From Accumulibacter sp. (GTDB lineage Bacteria > Pseudomonadota > Gammaproteobacteria > Burkholderiales > Rhodocyclaceae), in NCBI RefSeq assembly GCF_023806635.1, contig NZ_JAMTDQ010000109.1, positions 1 to 52,820 on the forward strand: a DNA stretch of 52,820 nt, written 5' to 3'. This document shows positions 8,027 through 17,380 of the stretch, in pieces (position 1 is the stretch's first letter; every line of letters starts with the position of its first letter). The notes beneath the pieces are model-generated. The model worked only from the letters and a program-made list of their open reading frames with translations. It made no database searches and had not been told where the DNA came from. The position numbers and the translations under genes were made by a program.

Positions 8027-9339
8027 TGTCAGCGATCGAGAGACTCCCCGCCGAAGACATTCCCGACAACGGCCTGTTGCGCTTCCTGACCTGCGGCAGC
8101 GTCGACGACGGCAAGAGCACGCTGATCGGCCGCCTGCTCTACGACAGCAAGACGATCCTCGCCGATACCCTGCACGCCATCCAGCGCAGTTCAGCCCGGC
8201 GTGGGCTCGACATCGTCGACCTGTCGCTGCTGACCGACGGCCTGCAGGCGGAGCGCGAACAGGGAATCACCATCGACGTCGCCTACCGCTACTTCACCAC
8301 CGGCACGCGCAAATACATCATCGCCGACGCGCCGGGCCACGAGCAGTACACGCGCAACATGGTGACCGCGGCCTCCACCGCTGACCTGGCGATCATCCTC
8401 ATCGACGCACGCAAGGGCGTGCTGACGCAGACCCGCCGCCACTCCTACGTCGCCCATCTGCTCGGCATCCCGCACATCGTCGTCGCGGTGAACAAGATGG
8501 ATCTGGTCGATTATGCGCAGGAGACCTTCGACCGCATCCACGACGGGTATCTCGAGTTCGCCAGCCGGCTCGGCATCACCGACGTGCGCTTCATCCCGCT
8601 GTCGGCGCTGCACGGCGACATGATCGTCGAGCGCGGCGATCGCCTGCGATGGTACGAAGGCCCGACGCTGTTCGAGATGCTCGAGGCTGCGCCGGCGATC
8701 CACAGCGAGCACGTCGAGAAGTTCCGCTTTCCGGTGCAGTACGTCTGTCGCCCGCAGGACTCGGCGAACCCCGAGCTGCACGACTATCGCGGCTTCATGG
8801 GCCGCGTCGAGTCCGGCGAACTGCACATCGGCGATCGCGTGACGGTCCTGCCCTCGCGTCTCGAGAGCCGCGTCCGTGACATCCAGGTGCTCGGCGAGTC
8901 GCTGCCGCGCGCGGTTGCCGAACAGTCGGTCAGCATCCTGCTCGACGACGAGATCGACATCTCGCGCGGCGACATGATCGTCCGCAGCGACGAACTGCCT
9001 CAGGTGAGCCGGAACATCGACGCGATGCTCTGCTGGCTGTCGGAGTCGCCGCTCGACCCCCGCCGCAAGTACCTGCTGCGCCATACGACGCGCGACAGCA
9101 AGGCGATGCTCGCCGCCATCGCCTTCCGCGTCGACATCAACGGCATGCAGCAGCAGCCCGCCGAGCGACTCGTGATGAACGACATCGCCCGCGTCAGCTT
9201 CCGGCTGGCGCAGCCGATCTTCGCCGACCCGTACGCCGAAAGCCGCGGCACCGGCGCCTTCATCATCATCGACGAGTCGACGAACAACACCGTCGCCGCC
9301 GGCATGATCCTGGGCATCGCGAGCGGCGACAGCGGATGA
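8026..9339 (+). CDS. cysN: Sulfate adenylyltransferase subunit 1 (GTPase)
   Basis: A 437-residue translation-factor-like GTPase that powers the CysD reaction. The G1 P-loop GSVDDGKST is at residues 24-32, G3 is DAPGH and G4 is NKMD, followed by beta-barrel domains. The ATG at 8026 sits on the cysD stop. There is no C-terminal APS kinase (CysC) domain, unlike the fused CysNC forms. This agrees with an APS-reducing pathway in which PAPS is not needed. It is the last clear member of the cys operon; a carbonic anhydrase-like gene follows after 125 bp with its own strong ribosome binding site. Confidence 0.95.
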   Translation: MSAIERLPAEDIPDNGLLRFLTCGSVDDGKSTLIGRLLYDSKTILADTLHAIQRSSARRGLDIVDLSLLTDGLQAEREQGITIDVAYRYFTTGTRKYIIADAPGHEQYTRNMVTAASTADLAIILIDARKGVLTQTRRHSYVAHLLGIPHIVVAVNKMDLVDYAQETFDRIHDGYLEFASRLGITDVRFIPLSALHGDMIVERGDRLRWYEGPTLFEMLEAAPAIHSEHVEKFRFPVQYVCRPQDSANPELHDYRGFMGRVESGELHIGDRVTVLPSRLESRVRDIQVLGESLPRAVAEQSVSILLDDEIDISRGDMIVRSDELPQVSRNIDAMLCWLSESPLDPRRKYLLRHTTRDSKAMLAAIAFRVDINGMQQQPAERLVMNDIARVSFRLAQPIFADPYAESRGTGAFIIIDESTNNTVAAGMILGIASGDSG

Positions 9340-9464
9340 CCCGGCCGCGCGTTTGACCGCGAGGCCGGCCGCGTGGATACTGTCGCCGAGGCCACCCGCA
9401 TCCGGCGGCAGCCAGCGGCCGGCCGCTGACGGGCCAGGCCTTCAGGCAGGAGGATCCGTTTGCC

Positions 9465-10541
9465 ATGGACATTCACGGCAAGCCCATCGAGGAACGCATC
9501 GAGTGGCTGTTCGGTCTCGCCGACCGCCACAGCGCGATCTTTCGCAGTCCGGAAGCGTGGCTGGCGCGTGAGCGTTACCTCGCCGAGCATCCGACAGCGA
9601 TCGCCGTCCTCAAGTGCATGGACGGGCGGATCAACATCCCCGTCGCGACCAATACGCCGGTCGGCCTGCTGATGCCCTTCCGCAACCTCGGCGGCATCTT
9701 CGACCTCGGCTGGCCGCACCTCGGCGAGGTCCTGGCGCACCATGTCCAGCGCGTCGTCAGCGCCGGCCGCAACGTCGTCTTCCTCGTCACCTACCATTAC
9801 TCGCAGGGCGATCCACGCCGCGGCTGCGCCGGCTTCCAGTACGACACCGAGGCAGCGATCGCCCATACCTACGAAATCAGGCGCCAGGTCGAGCACATCT
9901 TCGGCACCGATCACAGCACCGTCTATCCGCTCGTCTGCGGCTTCGAGACCGACGAGGATGCGCTGGTGATCCACGGCACGGCAGGCGACCGGCTCGATCT
10001 CGCGACGCTGACCTCGACCGACCGGGCGACGCTCGAACTCCGCCTCGCCGCGCTGTTGCCCGACATGCCGGCGCGCATGCGCGCCGACCTGCTGCCGCTG
10101 CTGCACGGCAATCTCGAACACATCGAGAACGTGCGCGCCCAGATCCGCCGCAACGAACGACTGCTCGACATCGAGCACCGCGAGTGGATGATCTGCCTCG
10201 GGCGCGGCTTCGACTTCCTGCACACCCCGAACGTCGCACTGATCATCGGCCCCTACAGTCCGAATCTCGACGTGCCGATCCGCAAGGCGGCCGGGATCAT
10301 CGAGGCCAACATGCAGGCCGGCCGCATTCCCGACGACGGTTTCCTGCTCCTTGCCTCGGTGCCCTACGACGAACTCGGCGTCGATCGCGCACGCGCCGAG
10401 CTGAAATCACGCTTCCTGTCGAACTTTGCCGCGCATGTCATCCGCGCCGAGTTTCCGCGCCTCGGCGAGCAGATGAGCATCCGCACGGCCGTTCTCGACT
10501 GGCGCTCGCGGGCTCTCGAAAGGGTCGGAAGCGGTGACTGA
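9465..10541 (+). CDS. Stand-alone CsoSCA-like beta-type carbonic anhydrase
   Basis: A 358-residue soluble protein carrying the zinc-site pattern of beta-class carbonic anhydrases: Cys51-x-Asp53-x-Arg55 (CMDGR) and His111 with Cys121 (HYSQGDPRRGC). The long His-x9-Cys spacing resembles the carboxysomal shell enzyme CsoSCA (Cys173/Asp175/Arg177, His242, Cys253) rather than the common His-x2-Cys of ordinary beta-enzymes. It would interconvert CO2 and bicarbonate. No carboxysome shell or RuBisCO gene is present in the window, so this would be a free homologue. An AGGAGG ribosome binding site precedes the ATG. It may share the cys transcript, though a separate promoter in the 125-bp gap is possible. 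Catalytic activity is inferred from motifs only. Confidence 0.7.
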   Translation: MDIHGKPIEERIEWLFGLADRHSAIFRSPEAWLARERYLAEHPTAIAVLKCMDGRINIPVATNTPVGLLMPFRNLGGIFDLGWPHLGEVLAHHVQRVVSAGRNVVFLVTYHYSQGDPRRGCAGFQYDTEAAIAHTYEIRRQVEHIFGTDHSTVYPLVCGFETDEDALVIHGTAGDRLDLATLTSTDRATLELRLAALLPDMPARMRADLLPLLHGNLEHIENVRAQIRRNERLLDIEHREWMICLGRGFDFLHTPNVALIIGPYSPNLDVPIRKAAGIIEANMQAGRIPDDGFLLLASVPYDELGVDRARAELKSRFLSNFAAHVIRAEFPRLGEQMSIRTAVLDWRSRALERVGSGD

Positions 10542-10612
10542 ACGCGGGCGGCCACCAGCTTTCCCTCGCGGACGAATCGCCCGCCACGCCCCTCCTCCTG
10601 CAGACCACGCCC

Positions 10613-11377
10613 ATGCCCTCCGCCACACGCCTGATCTTCGGTTTCCATTCGGTCCTCGCCAAACTGCGCCATGACGCGGGCGCAGTCCGCGAGATCCATG
10701 TCGACGCGGCGCGCCATGATGCCCGCTTGCGCGATCTGCGGACGCACGCCGAGTTCGCCGGGATTCGCCTGCTGCCGGTGGCCACAGCGCGGATCGAGGC
10801 GATGGCGCCCGGCGCCCGCCATCAGGGAGTCATCGCCATCGTCGATGCGACGCAGCGCCGTCTGACCCTCGACGATGTCCTCGACACCCTCGACGAACCC
10901 GCTTTCCTCCTCGTCCTCGACGGCGTCCAGGATCCGCACAATCTCGGCGCGTGCCTGCGCGTTGCCGATGCCGCCGGTGCGCACGCGGTGATCGCGCCGA
11001 AGGACCGTGCCGTCGGGCTGACACAGACGGCGGTGAAAGTCGCCAGTGGCGCGGCCGAAACGGTACCCTACATCACCGTCACCAACCTCGCCCGCAGCCT
11101 GCGCGAAATCAGGGAACGCGGCATCTGGGTCGTCGGCACCGATGCCGAGGCGCCGCAGGACCTGTACGGCGCCATCTGGCCGATCGCCTGCGCCTGGGTG
11201 CTCGGTGCCGAGGGGGAAGGCTTGCGCCGCCTCACCCGAGCGACCTGTGATCAACTGGTGAGCATCCCGATGCTCGGCTCGGTCGCCAGCCTGAACGTCT
11301 CGGTCGCCACAGGCGTCTGCCTTTTCGAGGCGAGGCGACGCATCGGCGGTCCGAAAACGGCGGATCGCAGCGGCTAG
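10613..11377 (+). CDS. rlmB: 23S rRNA (guanosine-2'-O)-methyltransferase RlmB
   Basis: A 254-residue SPOUT-class methyltransferase that uses S-adenosylmethionine to methylate G2251 of 23S rRNA in the peptidyl-transferase region. The N-terminal L30e-like substrate-binding domain starts IFGFHSVLAKL. The three SPOUT motifs follow: LDGVQDPHNLGACLRVADA (residues about 101-119), WVLGAEGEGLRRL, and IPMLGSVASLNVSVATGVCLFE, which form the trefoil knot. Length matches the family. It is usually encoded next to rnr (RNase R), which is not seen here. It ends convergent with the EPS cluster, 45 bp away. Confidence 0.93.
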   Translation: MPSATRLIFGFHSVLAKLRHDAGAVREIHVDAARHDARLRDLRTHAEFAGIRLLPVATARIEAMAPGARHQGVIAIVDATQRRLTLDDVLDTLDEPAFLLVLDGVQDPHNLGACLRVADAAGAHAVIAPKDRAVGLTQTAVKVASGAAETVPYITVTNLARSLREIRERGIWVVGTDAEAPQDLYGAIWPIACAWVLGAEGEGLRRLTRATCDQLVSIPMLGSVASLNVSVATGVCLFEARRRIGGPKTADRSG

Positions 11378-11422
11378 CGCGGCGGCTGCCGGGGTTCTCC
11401 CGTCACGGCAGCGGGACGGACT

Positions 11423-13690
11423 CTACGTCCTGTAGGAGTAGCGGTAGACGTAGCCCTTGTAGCCATAGCGATAGCTCTGGCGGCTGACGTTCAGGTCGTT
11501 GAAGACGAACCCCTTCACCTGCACGCCGGCCTGGTTGAGCCTCTTGACCGCTTGCTCGAGCTCGCGGATCGGGTGCTTGCCGGCACGCGCGATCATCAGC
11601 GTCGCACCGACGTGGCGGCCGATGATCGCCGCGTCGGAGACGGCGAGGACCGGGGGCGCATCGACGATTACCGTGTCGAACCTCGCCGCCAGTTCGCCGA
11701 GCAGCACTTCGAAGCGCGGGTGCATCAGCAGCTCGGACGGGTTCGGCGGGATCTGTCCGGTGGTGACGACGGTCAGCCCACTGACGGCGGTGCTCTTGAG
11801 GACGTCGTCGAGCGCAGCCTGACCAGCGACGTACTCGGAGATGCCGACTGCGCGCTCGATACCGAACTCCTTGTGCAGGTGCCCGCGACGCAGGTCGGCA
11901 TCGACGATCACGACGCGTTTGTCCACCTGCGCCAGGACAGCGCCGAGGTTCTTCGATATGAAGCTCTTGCCGAGTCCCGGGCTGGGGCCGGTAATCAACA
12001 GCGAGTTGCCCTGCGCATCGAGCAAGGCAAAATGCAGAGTCGTCCGCAACCCGCGCAGGCTCTCGACCGCGTCTTCCTGCGGATGGGCCACCGCCAGCAG
12101 CTCACCGCCACCGCCCGCCTGTGCCCTGCGATGCAGGTCGACCTCGAGCTTGCTGTGCGGCACCGTGGCGTAGACCGGCAGACCGAGTTGCGACTCGATC
12201 ACCTCCGGATCCTCGACCACCACGCGCAGCGAGCGCAGCACCCAGATGACGACGAGGCTCGCCAGAACCCCCAGCAACAGGGCGATGCCGAGGATGGCGA
12301 CGGGCTTGGCGCCGACCGGCTCACGCCCCACCGCCGCCGTGTCGATGACGCGCACGTCGCCAACCGTGCCGGCCTTCGACACGCGCAACTGTTGTGCGGT
12401 GTTCAGCAACTCGGTATACAACCGGTTCGAAACCTCGACATCGCGTGCCAGGCGCAGCACGGTCTGTTGCGTGTCGGGGAGGCGCGAGACGTCCGCGTCG
12501 AACTGCTTGCGGCGCTCGTTGAGGCGCGCCAGCTTGCTGTCGACGGCCTGGATGCGCGGATGCTCCGGCGTGAAGTGCTGCCGCAGTTCGTCCCGCTCCT
12601 GCTTCAGCAGCACGGCGGCGTTCTCGACCTCGACCAGAGATTTCAGGATGCCCTGCGTCTCGAGGCTCAGGTCGAGCGAGCCGCGACTCTGGCGATAGCT
12701 GTTGTACGCACCTTCAGCGCTGTCGACCTGGGTCTTCAGCGCCGGCAACTGCGTGTCGAGGAACTTCAGCGTCTTCTCAGCCTCCGCCGACCGCCGTTCG
12801 ACGTTCTGGCGGACATAGGTGTTCATGATGTCGTCGAGGATGAGAACGATCTCGTCGGCCTGCTTGCCGACCAGGCTCAGTTCCAGCACGCCGGTCTTCT
12901 TGCCGCGCTCCTTGACCGAATAGAACTTGCGCAGGTTCTCGATGGCCGTCTCCGGCGAGAGCCGCGCGAGGCTGAAGCGCGTTCCCGGCCGTGCCTCGAG
13001 CTGGGCAATGAAGATCGAGTAGCCCTTGTCGGTGGCGCGCGTTCCGGCCTTGCCCGCGAGCACCAGCCGATCGTCCTTGTCGAAGATCTCGAAGGTGCCG
13101 CCGGCGCCGGCAATCAGTTCGTGCTCTTCGTCGAGCGCGTGCAGCGGAACTTCGAGCGAGTCCACCTGGATGCGCTCGCCGCCCCAGGCATAGCTCGACA
13201 GGCCGAGCCAAGGCGAATTCGGCTGCTCGCCCTCATAGCGACGGGCGATCGCCCTGCCGATCAGAGGAAAGGTCCGCGGTCTGGAAATGATGTCCAGCCG
13301 CAGTTTCGATACGACGCGGCCGAGAACCATCCGCGAACTAAGGATCTCCACCTCTGCCGGCGCGGTCGTGGTGTCACCGAGAAGGGGCTCGAGCGCCTTG
13401 AGGACGCCGCCGGCTCCCTTCTTCTCCTCGATCTGCAGCAGGCCATCGGCACGATAGGTCGGACTGGCGACCAGCACCCAGGCCAGGCCGATGATCAGCG
13501 CGAACAGGCAGGTCGCCGCAATCAGCCAGCGATAGTCCATCAGGGCGGCAATGATCTCGCCGAGTGCCAGACCTTCCTCGTCCTCGCTCACCGGCGACTG
13601 CTGCGTGACGTACTGCTGCTGCGGCACGCTGGCGCTCGTTCCGGCAAATGGGCCGGCACTGTGGGAGGGTTTCAGTTGATCGTTATCCAT
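11423..13690 (-). CDS. Wzc-like polysaccharide co-polymerase with BY-kinase domain
   Basis: A 755-residue inner-membrane protein that controls EPS chain length and export. After a disordered N-terminus, TM1 is near residues 55-75 and opens a periplasmic Wzz/GNVR region with coiled coils around 290-440. TM2 is near 463-483. The cytosolic bacterial tyrosine kinase domain has Walker A at 568-576 (GPSPGLGKS), Walker A' at 593-601 (VVIVDADLR) and Walker B at 674-680. The last 16 residues contain seven tyrosines (from Tyr740 to Tyr753), the autophosphorylation cluster cycled by a Wzb phosphatase, which is encoded upstream. Domain order matches full-length proteobacterial Wzc/EpsB. It is the last gene of the minus-strand EPS module. 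Confidence 0.93.
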   Translation of the reverse strand: MDNDQLKPSHSAGPFAGTSASVPQQQYVTQQSPVSEDEEGLALGEIIAALMDYRWLIAATCLFALIIGLAWVLVASPTYRADGLLQIEEKKGAGGVLKALEPLLGDTTTAPAEVEILSSRMVLGRVVSKLRLDIISRPRTFPLIGRAIARRYEGEQPNSPWLGLSSYAWGGERIQVDSLEVPLHALDEEHELIAGAGGTFEIFDKDDRLVLAGKAGTRATDKGYSIFIAQLEARPGTRFSLARLSPETAIENLRKFYSVKERGKKTGVLELSLVGKQADEIVLILDDIMNTYVRQNVERRSAEAEKTLKFLDTQLPALKTQVDSAEGAYNSYRQSRGSLDLSLETQGILKSLVEVENAAVLLKQERDELRQHFTPEHPRIQAVDSKLARLNERRKQFDADVSRLPDTQQTVLRLARDVEVSNRLYTELLNTAQQLRVSKAGTVGDVRVIDTAAVGREPVGAKPVAILGIALLLGVLASLVVIWVLRSLRVVVEDPEVIESQLGLPVYATVPHSKLEVDLHRRAQAGGGGELLAVAHPQEDAVESLRGLRTTLHFALLDAQGNSLLITGPSPGLGKSFISKNLGAVLAQVDKRVVIVDADLRRGHLHKEFGIERAVGISEYVAGQAALDDVLKSTAVSGLTVVTTGQIPPNPSELLMHPRFEVLLGELAARFDTVIVDAPPVLAVSDAAIIGRHVGATLMIARAGKHPIRELEQAVKRLNQAGVQVKGFVFNDLNVSRQSYRYGYKGYVYRYSYRT

Positions 13691-13818
13691 GTGTTGTCCG
13701 AGTGGTCTCTAGCCTGTTTCCAGACCGGCTGGCATCAGGCAGCGAGCAGCCGCTGCGCGTGCAAGCGAAGCGCCTGCGACGACGCTCCCGGCCAGCCATT
13801 TTCCGCCGCTGCGCCAGC

Positions 13819-15024
13819 TCAATTGTTGGGCGACTGCCTTGACCCGAAGAGGGGCCATTGCGTCTGGCTTGTCAGGTTGAGCATCGTCGCCGTCGGCAGG
13901 ATGTTGGCGATCACGCGCTGCCAGCGGACGACCGGAGCTGCGTCGACGTAGATGATGTCACGCGGTCGCAACGGGAAACGGTCGGCCAGCAGCATCGCGT
14001 CGGGCAGTCGCGCGTCGAGGTGGAACAGCTCCGGGGAATCCTTGCTGTTGCCGCGCATGACGTAGATCCAGCGCGGATCGGCCGTGTTCTGGTTGATGTA
14101 GCCGGCATCGCCGAGCGCCTCCGCCAGCGTCGAGCGCTTCTTGTTCATGACCCACGAACCGGGCTTGGCGATCTCGCCGAGAACGAAGATCTTGTTGTAG
14201 CTGCGGTCAGAGACGTTGACGATGTCGCCGTGTTCGAGCAGCGGGTTGCTCTCGGTACGTCCATAGTCGTACATCGCCTGGACATCGACCAGGTAGGTCA
14301 TCCCGCGCCGGGTGAGCAGCACGCGGCTGAAGTCGGCCTCCGGCGTGAAGCCGCCGGCACGGTTGACCGCATCGAGAACGGTCATCGGCACGTCGTTGAC
14401 CGGCTGGATTCCCGGCTTCGCCACCTCGCCGACGACATAGACCTGCTGGCTGCGGAACGCCACCATCCGCACGTCGAGTTGCACGCGCTCGATGAACTTG
14501 GCGAGCCGCGTCGACAGGATTTCGCGCAGTTCGCTGGTCGTCCGGCCGGCCGCCTTGACCACACCGATATACGGATAGAAGATCGTGCCATCCTCGGCGA
14601 TCACCGTGCCGGCCTGTTCTGCCGTCCGGAAGCTGCCGGCGGGGATCGTCAGCTCGGGATGATCCCAGACGATGATCGAGATGATGTCTCCCGGCCCCAG
14701 GCGATAGTTGGGGACTGGTGAAGGGTCCTGGCCACGGGAGCGCGGATTGGTTGCCGTTGCCGCCTGCGCCGAACTGGTTCCGTCACCGACTGGCGGCAAC
14801 GCCGACTTGAAGAGATCGATGATCAACTCGGCCGTGATCGGCCGGATGCGCACGTTCGCCGGCTGCAGCTGGTCCCCCTGCTGCACCGGCAGCCTGACGT
14901 CGGACTCCTCGCGGTTGGCGTAACTCTGGTTGCCAGGAATGATGGTGCACCCTGCCAGCGTGCCCAACGCGAGGCACAGCACTACGCTTCTCCCCGCTGG
15001 CAGCCGATGTCGCAAAAGATTCAT
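13819..15024 (-). CDS. Wza-like outer-membrane polysaccharide export lipoprotein
   Basis: A 401-residue secreted lipoprotein of the polysaccharide biosynthesis/export family, which forms the outer-membrane channel for EPS. The signal peptide ends in the lipobox LAGC, with Cys26 as the lipidated residue. The export domain begins near YRLGPGDIISIIVWDHPELT and is followed by SLBB-type repeats (VYVVGEVAKPG, FVLGEIAKPGSW). The ATG at 15024 is chosen because it directly precedes the signal peptide and has GATGAGGAT at a suitable distance; longer in-frame starts up to 15207 add non-signal sequence. It lies 128 bp upstream of the wzc-like gene. Confidence 0.92.
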   Translation of the reverse strand: MNLLRHRLPAGRSVVLCLALGTLAGCTIIPGNQSYANREESDVRLPVQQGDQLQPANVRIRPITAELIIDLFKSALPPVGDGTSSAQAATATNPRSRGQDPSPVPNYRLGPGDIISIIVWDHPELTIPAGSFRTAEQAGTVIAEDGTIFYPYIGVVKAAGRTTSELREILSTRLAKFIERVQLDVRMVAFRSQQVYVVGEVAKPGIQPVNDVPMTVLDAVNRAGGFTPEADFSRVLLTRRGMTYLVDVQAMYDYGRTESNPLLEHGDIVNVSDRSYNKIFVLGEIAKPGSWVMNKKRSTLAEALGDAGYINQNTADPRWIYVMRGNSKDSPELFHLDARLPDAMLLADRFPLRPRDIIYVDAAPVVRWQRVIANILPTATMLNLTSQTQWPLFGSRQSPNN

Positions 15025-15319
15025 GCCAAAATCCTCATCTCGTAGCCTCTTCATCCGGTCGGTACGTCCCGGCCAGGGCGAGCCGTGCAGTGTAACTTCC
15101 AGTGGCGCGTCGCGCAAAGCCAGTGCTGGAGCTTGCCGGCAGGTGAATTGCCACGCAGCATCTTCCGGTCGATCGCCGTGTCTCTCCGAAACGCGGCCAG
15201 TGTCCACTGGTCTTCTCTGGCCAGGGACCGGCGACGGGGAGAGACTAACGCCTGGAATGGCACCGTCCGGTGCTAAATCTCACGCCACGGCGAGAAAAAC
15301 CGGCAGATCGGTCAGTTCT

Positions 15320-15760
15320 TCAGCCCAGCTTGCTGACCCAGGGATCCAGTGCCTCGTCGATCAGTTGCAGCGCCTCGGCATGCGCCTCTTCGCCGCGCCT
15401 GTAAGGGTCGGGGATTTCCCTGCTCGTCCAGTGCCCGATGAGGAAGGTCTTGCCACGAGCCGTCGGGTCCATGGCCACCACCGCGTCCCGGTGGTGCTTC
15501 TCCATGACCAGCACCAATTCCGCCCAGCGCAGGCGCTCACGAGTCAGCTGACTGGCACGGTGACCGCTGAGGTCGACTCCACGCGCGCTCATCAGCTCGC
15601 GTGTGGCCTCCTCCGCCGGATGATTGACGAGCGCGCCGATACCGGCCGAGCGTGCCTCGATGCGGCGCCCGGAGCTGGCCGCCCGCTGCCGCAGCAGGTA
15701 CTCTGCCGCCGGGCTGCGGCAGATGTTGCCGGTACACACGGTGAGGATACGGCTGAACAT
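15320..15760 (-). CDS. Low-molecular-weight protein tyrosine phosphatase (Wzb-like)
   Basis: A 146-residue cytoplasmic phosphatase. The P-loop CTGNICRS (C-x5-R, Cys9 and Arg15) sits at the extreme N-terminus and the general-acid loop is IPDPY (Asp118), so all catalytic residues are present. Its likely substrate is the tyrosine cluster of the Wzc-like kinase encoded two genes downstream. It begins 5 bp after the wecA-like gene ends, so those two are co-transcribed. A 295-bp stretch without a gene separates it from the wza-like gene. Confidence 0.92.
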   Translation of the reverse strand: MFSRILTVCTGNICRSPAAEYLLRQRAASSGRRIEARSAGIGALVNHPAEEATRELMSARGVDLSGHRASQLTRERLRWAELVLVMEKHHRDAVVAMDPTARGKTFLIGHWTSREIPDPYRRGEEAHAEALQLIDEALDPWVSKLG

Positions 15761-15765
15761 GAGGA

Positions 15766-17307
15766 CTACCTGCAGGGGGGTGGCAGGCTGATTTCGAAGC
15801 CACCGTGGTCACTGCGCACGCTGTGCCGTCCGCGCTCGATCGAATAGATCAACGTGCTCTGCGGCTGGCGACGCTCGCGCTCGCCGATCCGCCGACCGCC
15901 TGCCGCCGCGGTGTCGGATGCCGACTGCAACCCGCTCTGCTCCGCACGCGCGAGGAGCAGGCGGATGTCGAGTCCATGCCCCCTGGCCAGGCGCCTGCGC
16001 AGCCGCAGCACGTCTCGCCGGACAGCGCCAATCAGGTGTTCGTCCCCGATATTCGGAACATGGACCATGCAATACACCTTGCGCTCCTGCGCGCTCTTCC
16101 TGTCGGTCTCGAAGACGCTCAACTGGTAGTCGTAGCGGCCACTGAGCCCCTGCGCAATCAGGTCAAGCAGCTGCGGGCACGTTTCGCGGCGCACGTATCC
16201 GACGAAGATGCCGCGCACCTGCGCCGATGGCAGACCGAGGCGTCGGTTCAGCCACTGCAACCAGGGCACCAGCCGCCACGGCCGCGCGACGAGCACGAAA
16301 TACACGGCAAAAATACCCAGAAAAAGCCCGAAAGCCAAGTACTCCGGAACCCGGAGCAACAGGCAGGTGACACCGATCAGCGCAAAGACGAACTGCATCA
16401 GTACCGCCACGGCGACGACATCGCAGACACGAAAACCCGCCCGGACCAGGAGGTGATGCAGATGGTGGCGGTCGGCCCGGAAAGGCGACTTGCCAAGCCA
16501 GATCCGCCGCAGCATGACGCCAACCGTATCCATCAGCGGCAACGCGAACAACCACAGGGCAGTGACCGGAGTCATTGCCGCCGCATCGCCACCCTGCGAC
16601 AGCGCGATCAGCAGCCAGGCAAAGACGAAACCGAGCAGCATGCTGCCGTTGTCGCCAAGGAACACCCGCGCGCGGACATTCCCGGGATAGCGGAGGTTGA
16701 AGAACAGGAAGCCCACGATACCACCCATCAACGCCACCGCCAGCAGCAGGTAGGCCGGGTTGTCGGCGCCGTGCGCGACGACGGCAATGAACGCCAAGCT
16801 GACCAGACTCACCGAACCCGAGAGCCCGTCGATGCCATCGATCATGTTGACCGCGTTGATCAGGCCGATCGTCGCGAAGACGGTGATCGGCACGGCAAGC
16901 CAACCGAGATCCACGGCAACGCCCGGCAGGAGTTCCCCGAGCGAAGCCAGCTCCACCCCGCCGACGAAGACCATCGCCAGAGCAACGGCCGCCTGCACGA
17001 CGAACCTCGGCTTGAAGCCCAGGTGCCAGATGTCATCGGCCAGCCCGGTCACGAACATGGATGCGGATCCCGCCAGCAAGGCGACCGAGGTGGATCCGCC
17101 GGGAAGACGATCGCCGAGGGTGAAAGCCACCACGACCACGCTGATGAGGCCGAAGCCGCCGACGAACGGCGTGCTCACCGCATGCTGCTTGTGCCCGCCG
17201 GGGCGGTCCATCGCCCCGAGGCGGCCGGCCAGCACGATGCTGAAACGAATGACCACCCCCGAGAAGAGGGCACAGAGGCCAAAAAGTGCAGCGTATTCCA
17301 AGGCCAC
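15766..17307 (-). CDS. WecA/MraY-family undecaprenyl-phosphate glycosyl-1-phosphate transferase with cytosolic extension
   Basis: A polytopic membrane enzyme of 513 residues that would start EPS repeat-unit synthesis by moving a (GlcNAc-type) sugar-1-phosphate onto undecaprenyl phosphate. Family motifs are DDIWHLGFKPR (Asp91-Asp92), NAVNMIDGIDGLSG (151-164), FLGDNGSMLLGF (217-228) and the HHLHH cluster (281-285). Ordinary WecA is about 350-370 residues; here residues about 355-513 form an extra hydrophilic tail containing VRGIFVGYVRRE and RKVYCMVHVPN. GTG at 17307 overlaps the GGAGG Shine-Dalgarno (17307-17311), so TTG at 17301, 5 bases beyond it, may be the true start. Confidence 0.88.
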   Translation of the reverse strand: MALEYAALFGLCALFSGVVIRFSIVLAGRLGAMDRPGGHKQHAVSTPFVGGFGLISVVVVAFTLGDRLPGGSTSVALLAGSASMFVTGLADDIWHLGFKPRFVVQAAVALAMVFVGGVELASLGELLPGVAVDLGWLAVPITVFATIGLINAVNMIDGIDGLSGSVSLVSLAFIAVVAHGADNPAYLLLAVALMGGIVGFLFFNLRYPGNVRARVFLGDNGSMLLGFVFAWLLIALSQGGDAAAMTPVTALWLFALPLMDTVGVMLRRIWLGKSPFRADRHHLHHLLVRAGFRVCDVVAVAVLMQFVFALIGVTCLLLRVPEYLAFGLFLGIFAVYFVLVARPWRLVPWLQWLNRRLGLPSAQVRGIFVGYVRRETCPQLLDLIAQGLSGRYDYQLSVFETDRKSAQERKVYCMVHVPNIGDEHLIGAVRRDVLRLRRRLARGHGLDIRLLLARAEQSGLQSASDTAAAGGRRIGERERRQPQSTLIYSIERGRHSVRSDHGGFEISLPPPCR

Positions 17308-17380
17308 CTCCGCGGTGAGCAGTTCCAGGCTTCAGTCCTTGCCCCTTGGCCGACGGTCCCACTCCCGAGTCCCATCGCGC

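Noticed and set aside
9465-10541. Carboxysome locus
   Set aside because: Only a carbonic anhydrase-like protein is present; no shell, RuBisCO or assembly genes are within the window.
11552-13951. Very long plus-strand open frame opposite the Wzc-like gene, and similar long frames opposite the GGDEF-EAL, UreC, UrtB and WecA-like genes
   Set aside because: These are shadows caused by high G+C at third codon positions. They are Arg/Ala/Pro/His-rich, lack motifs or ribosome binding sites, and lie antisense to genes with full family signatures.
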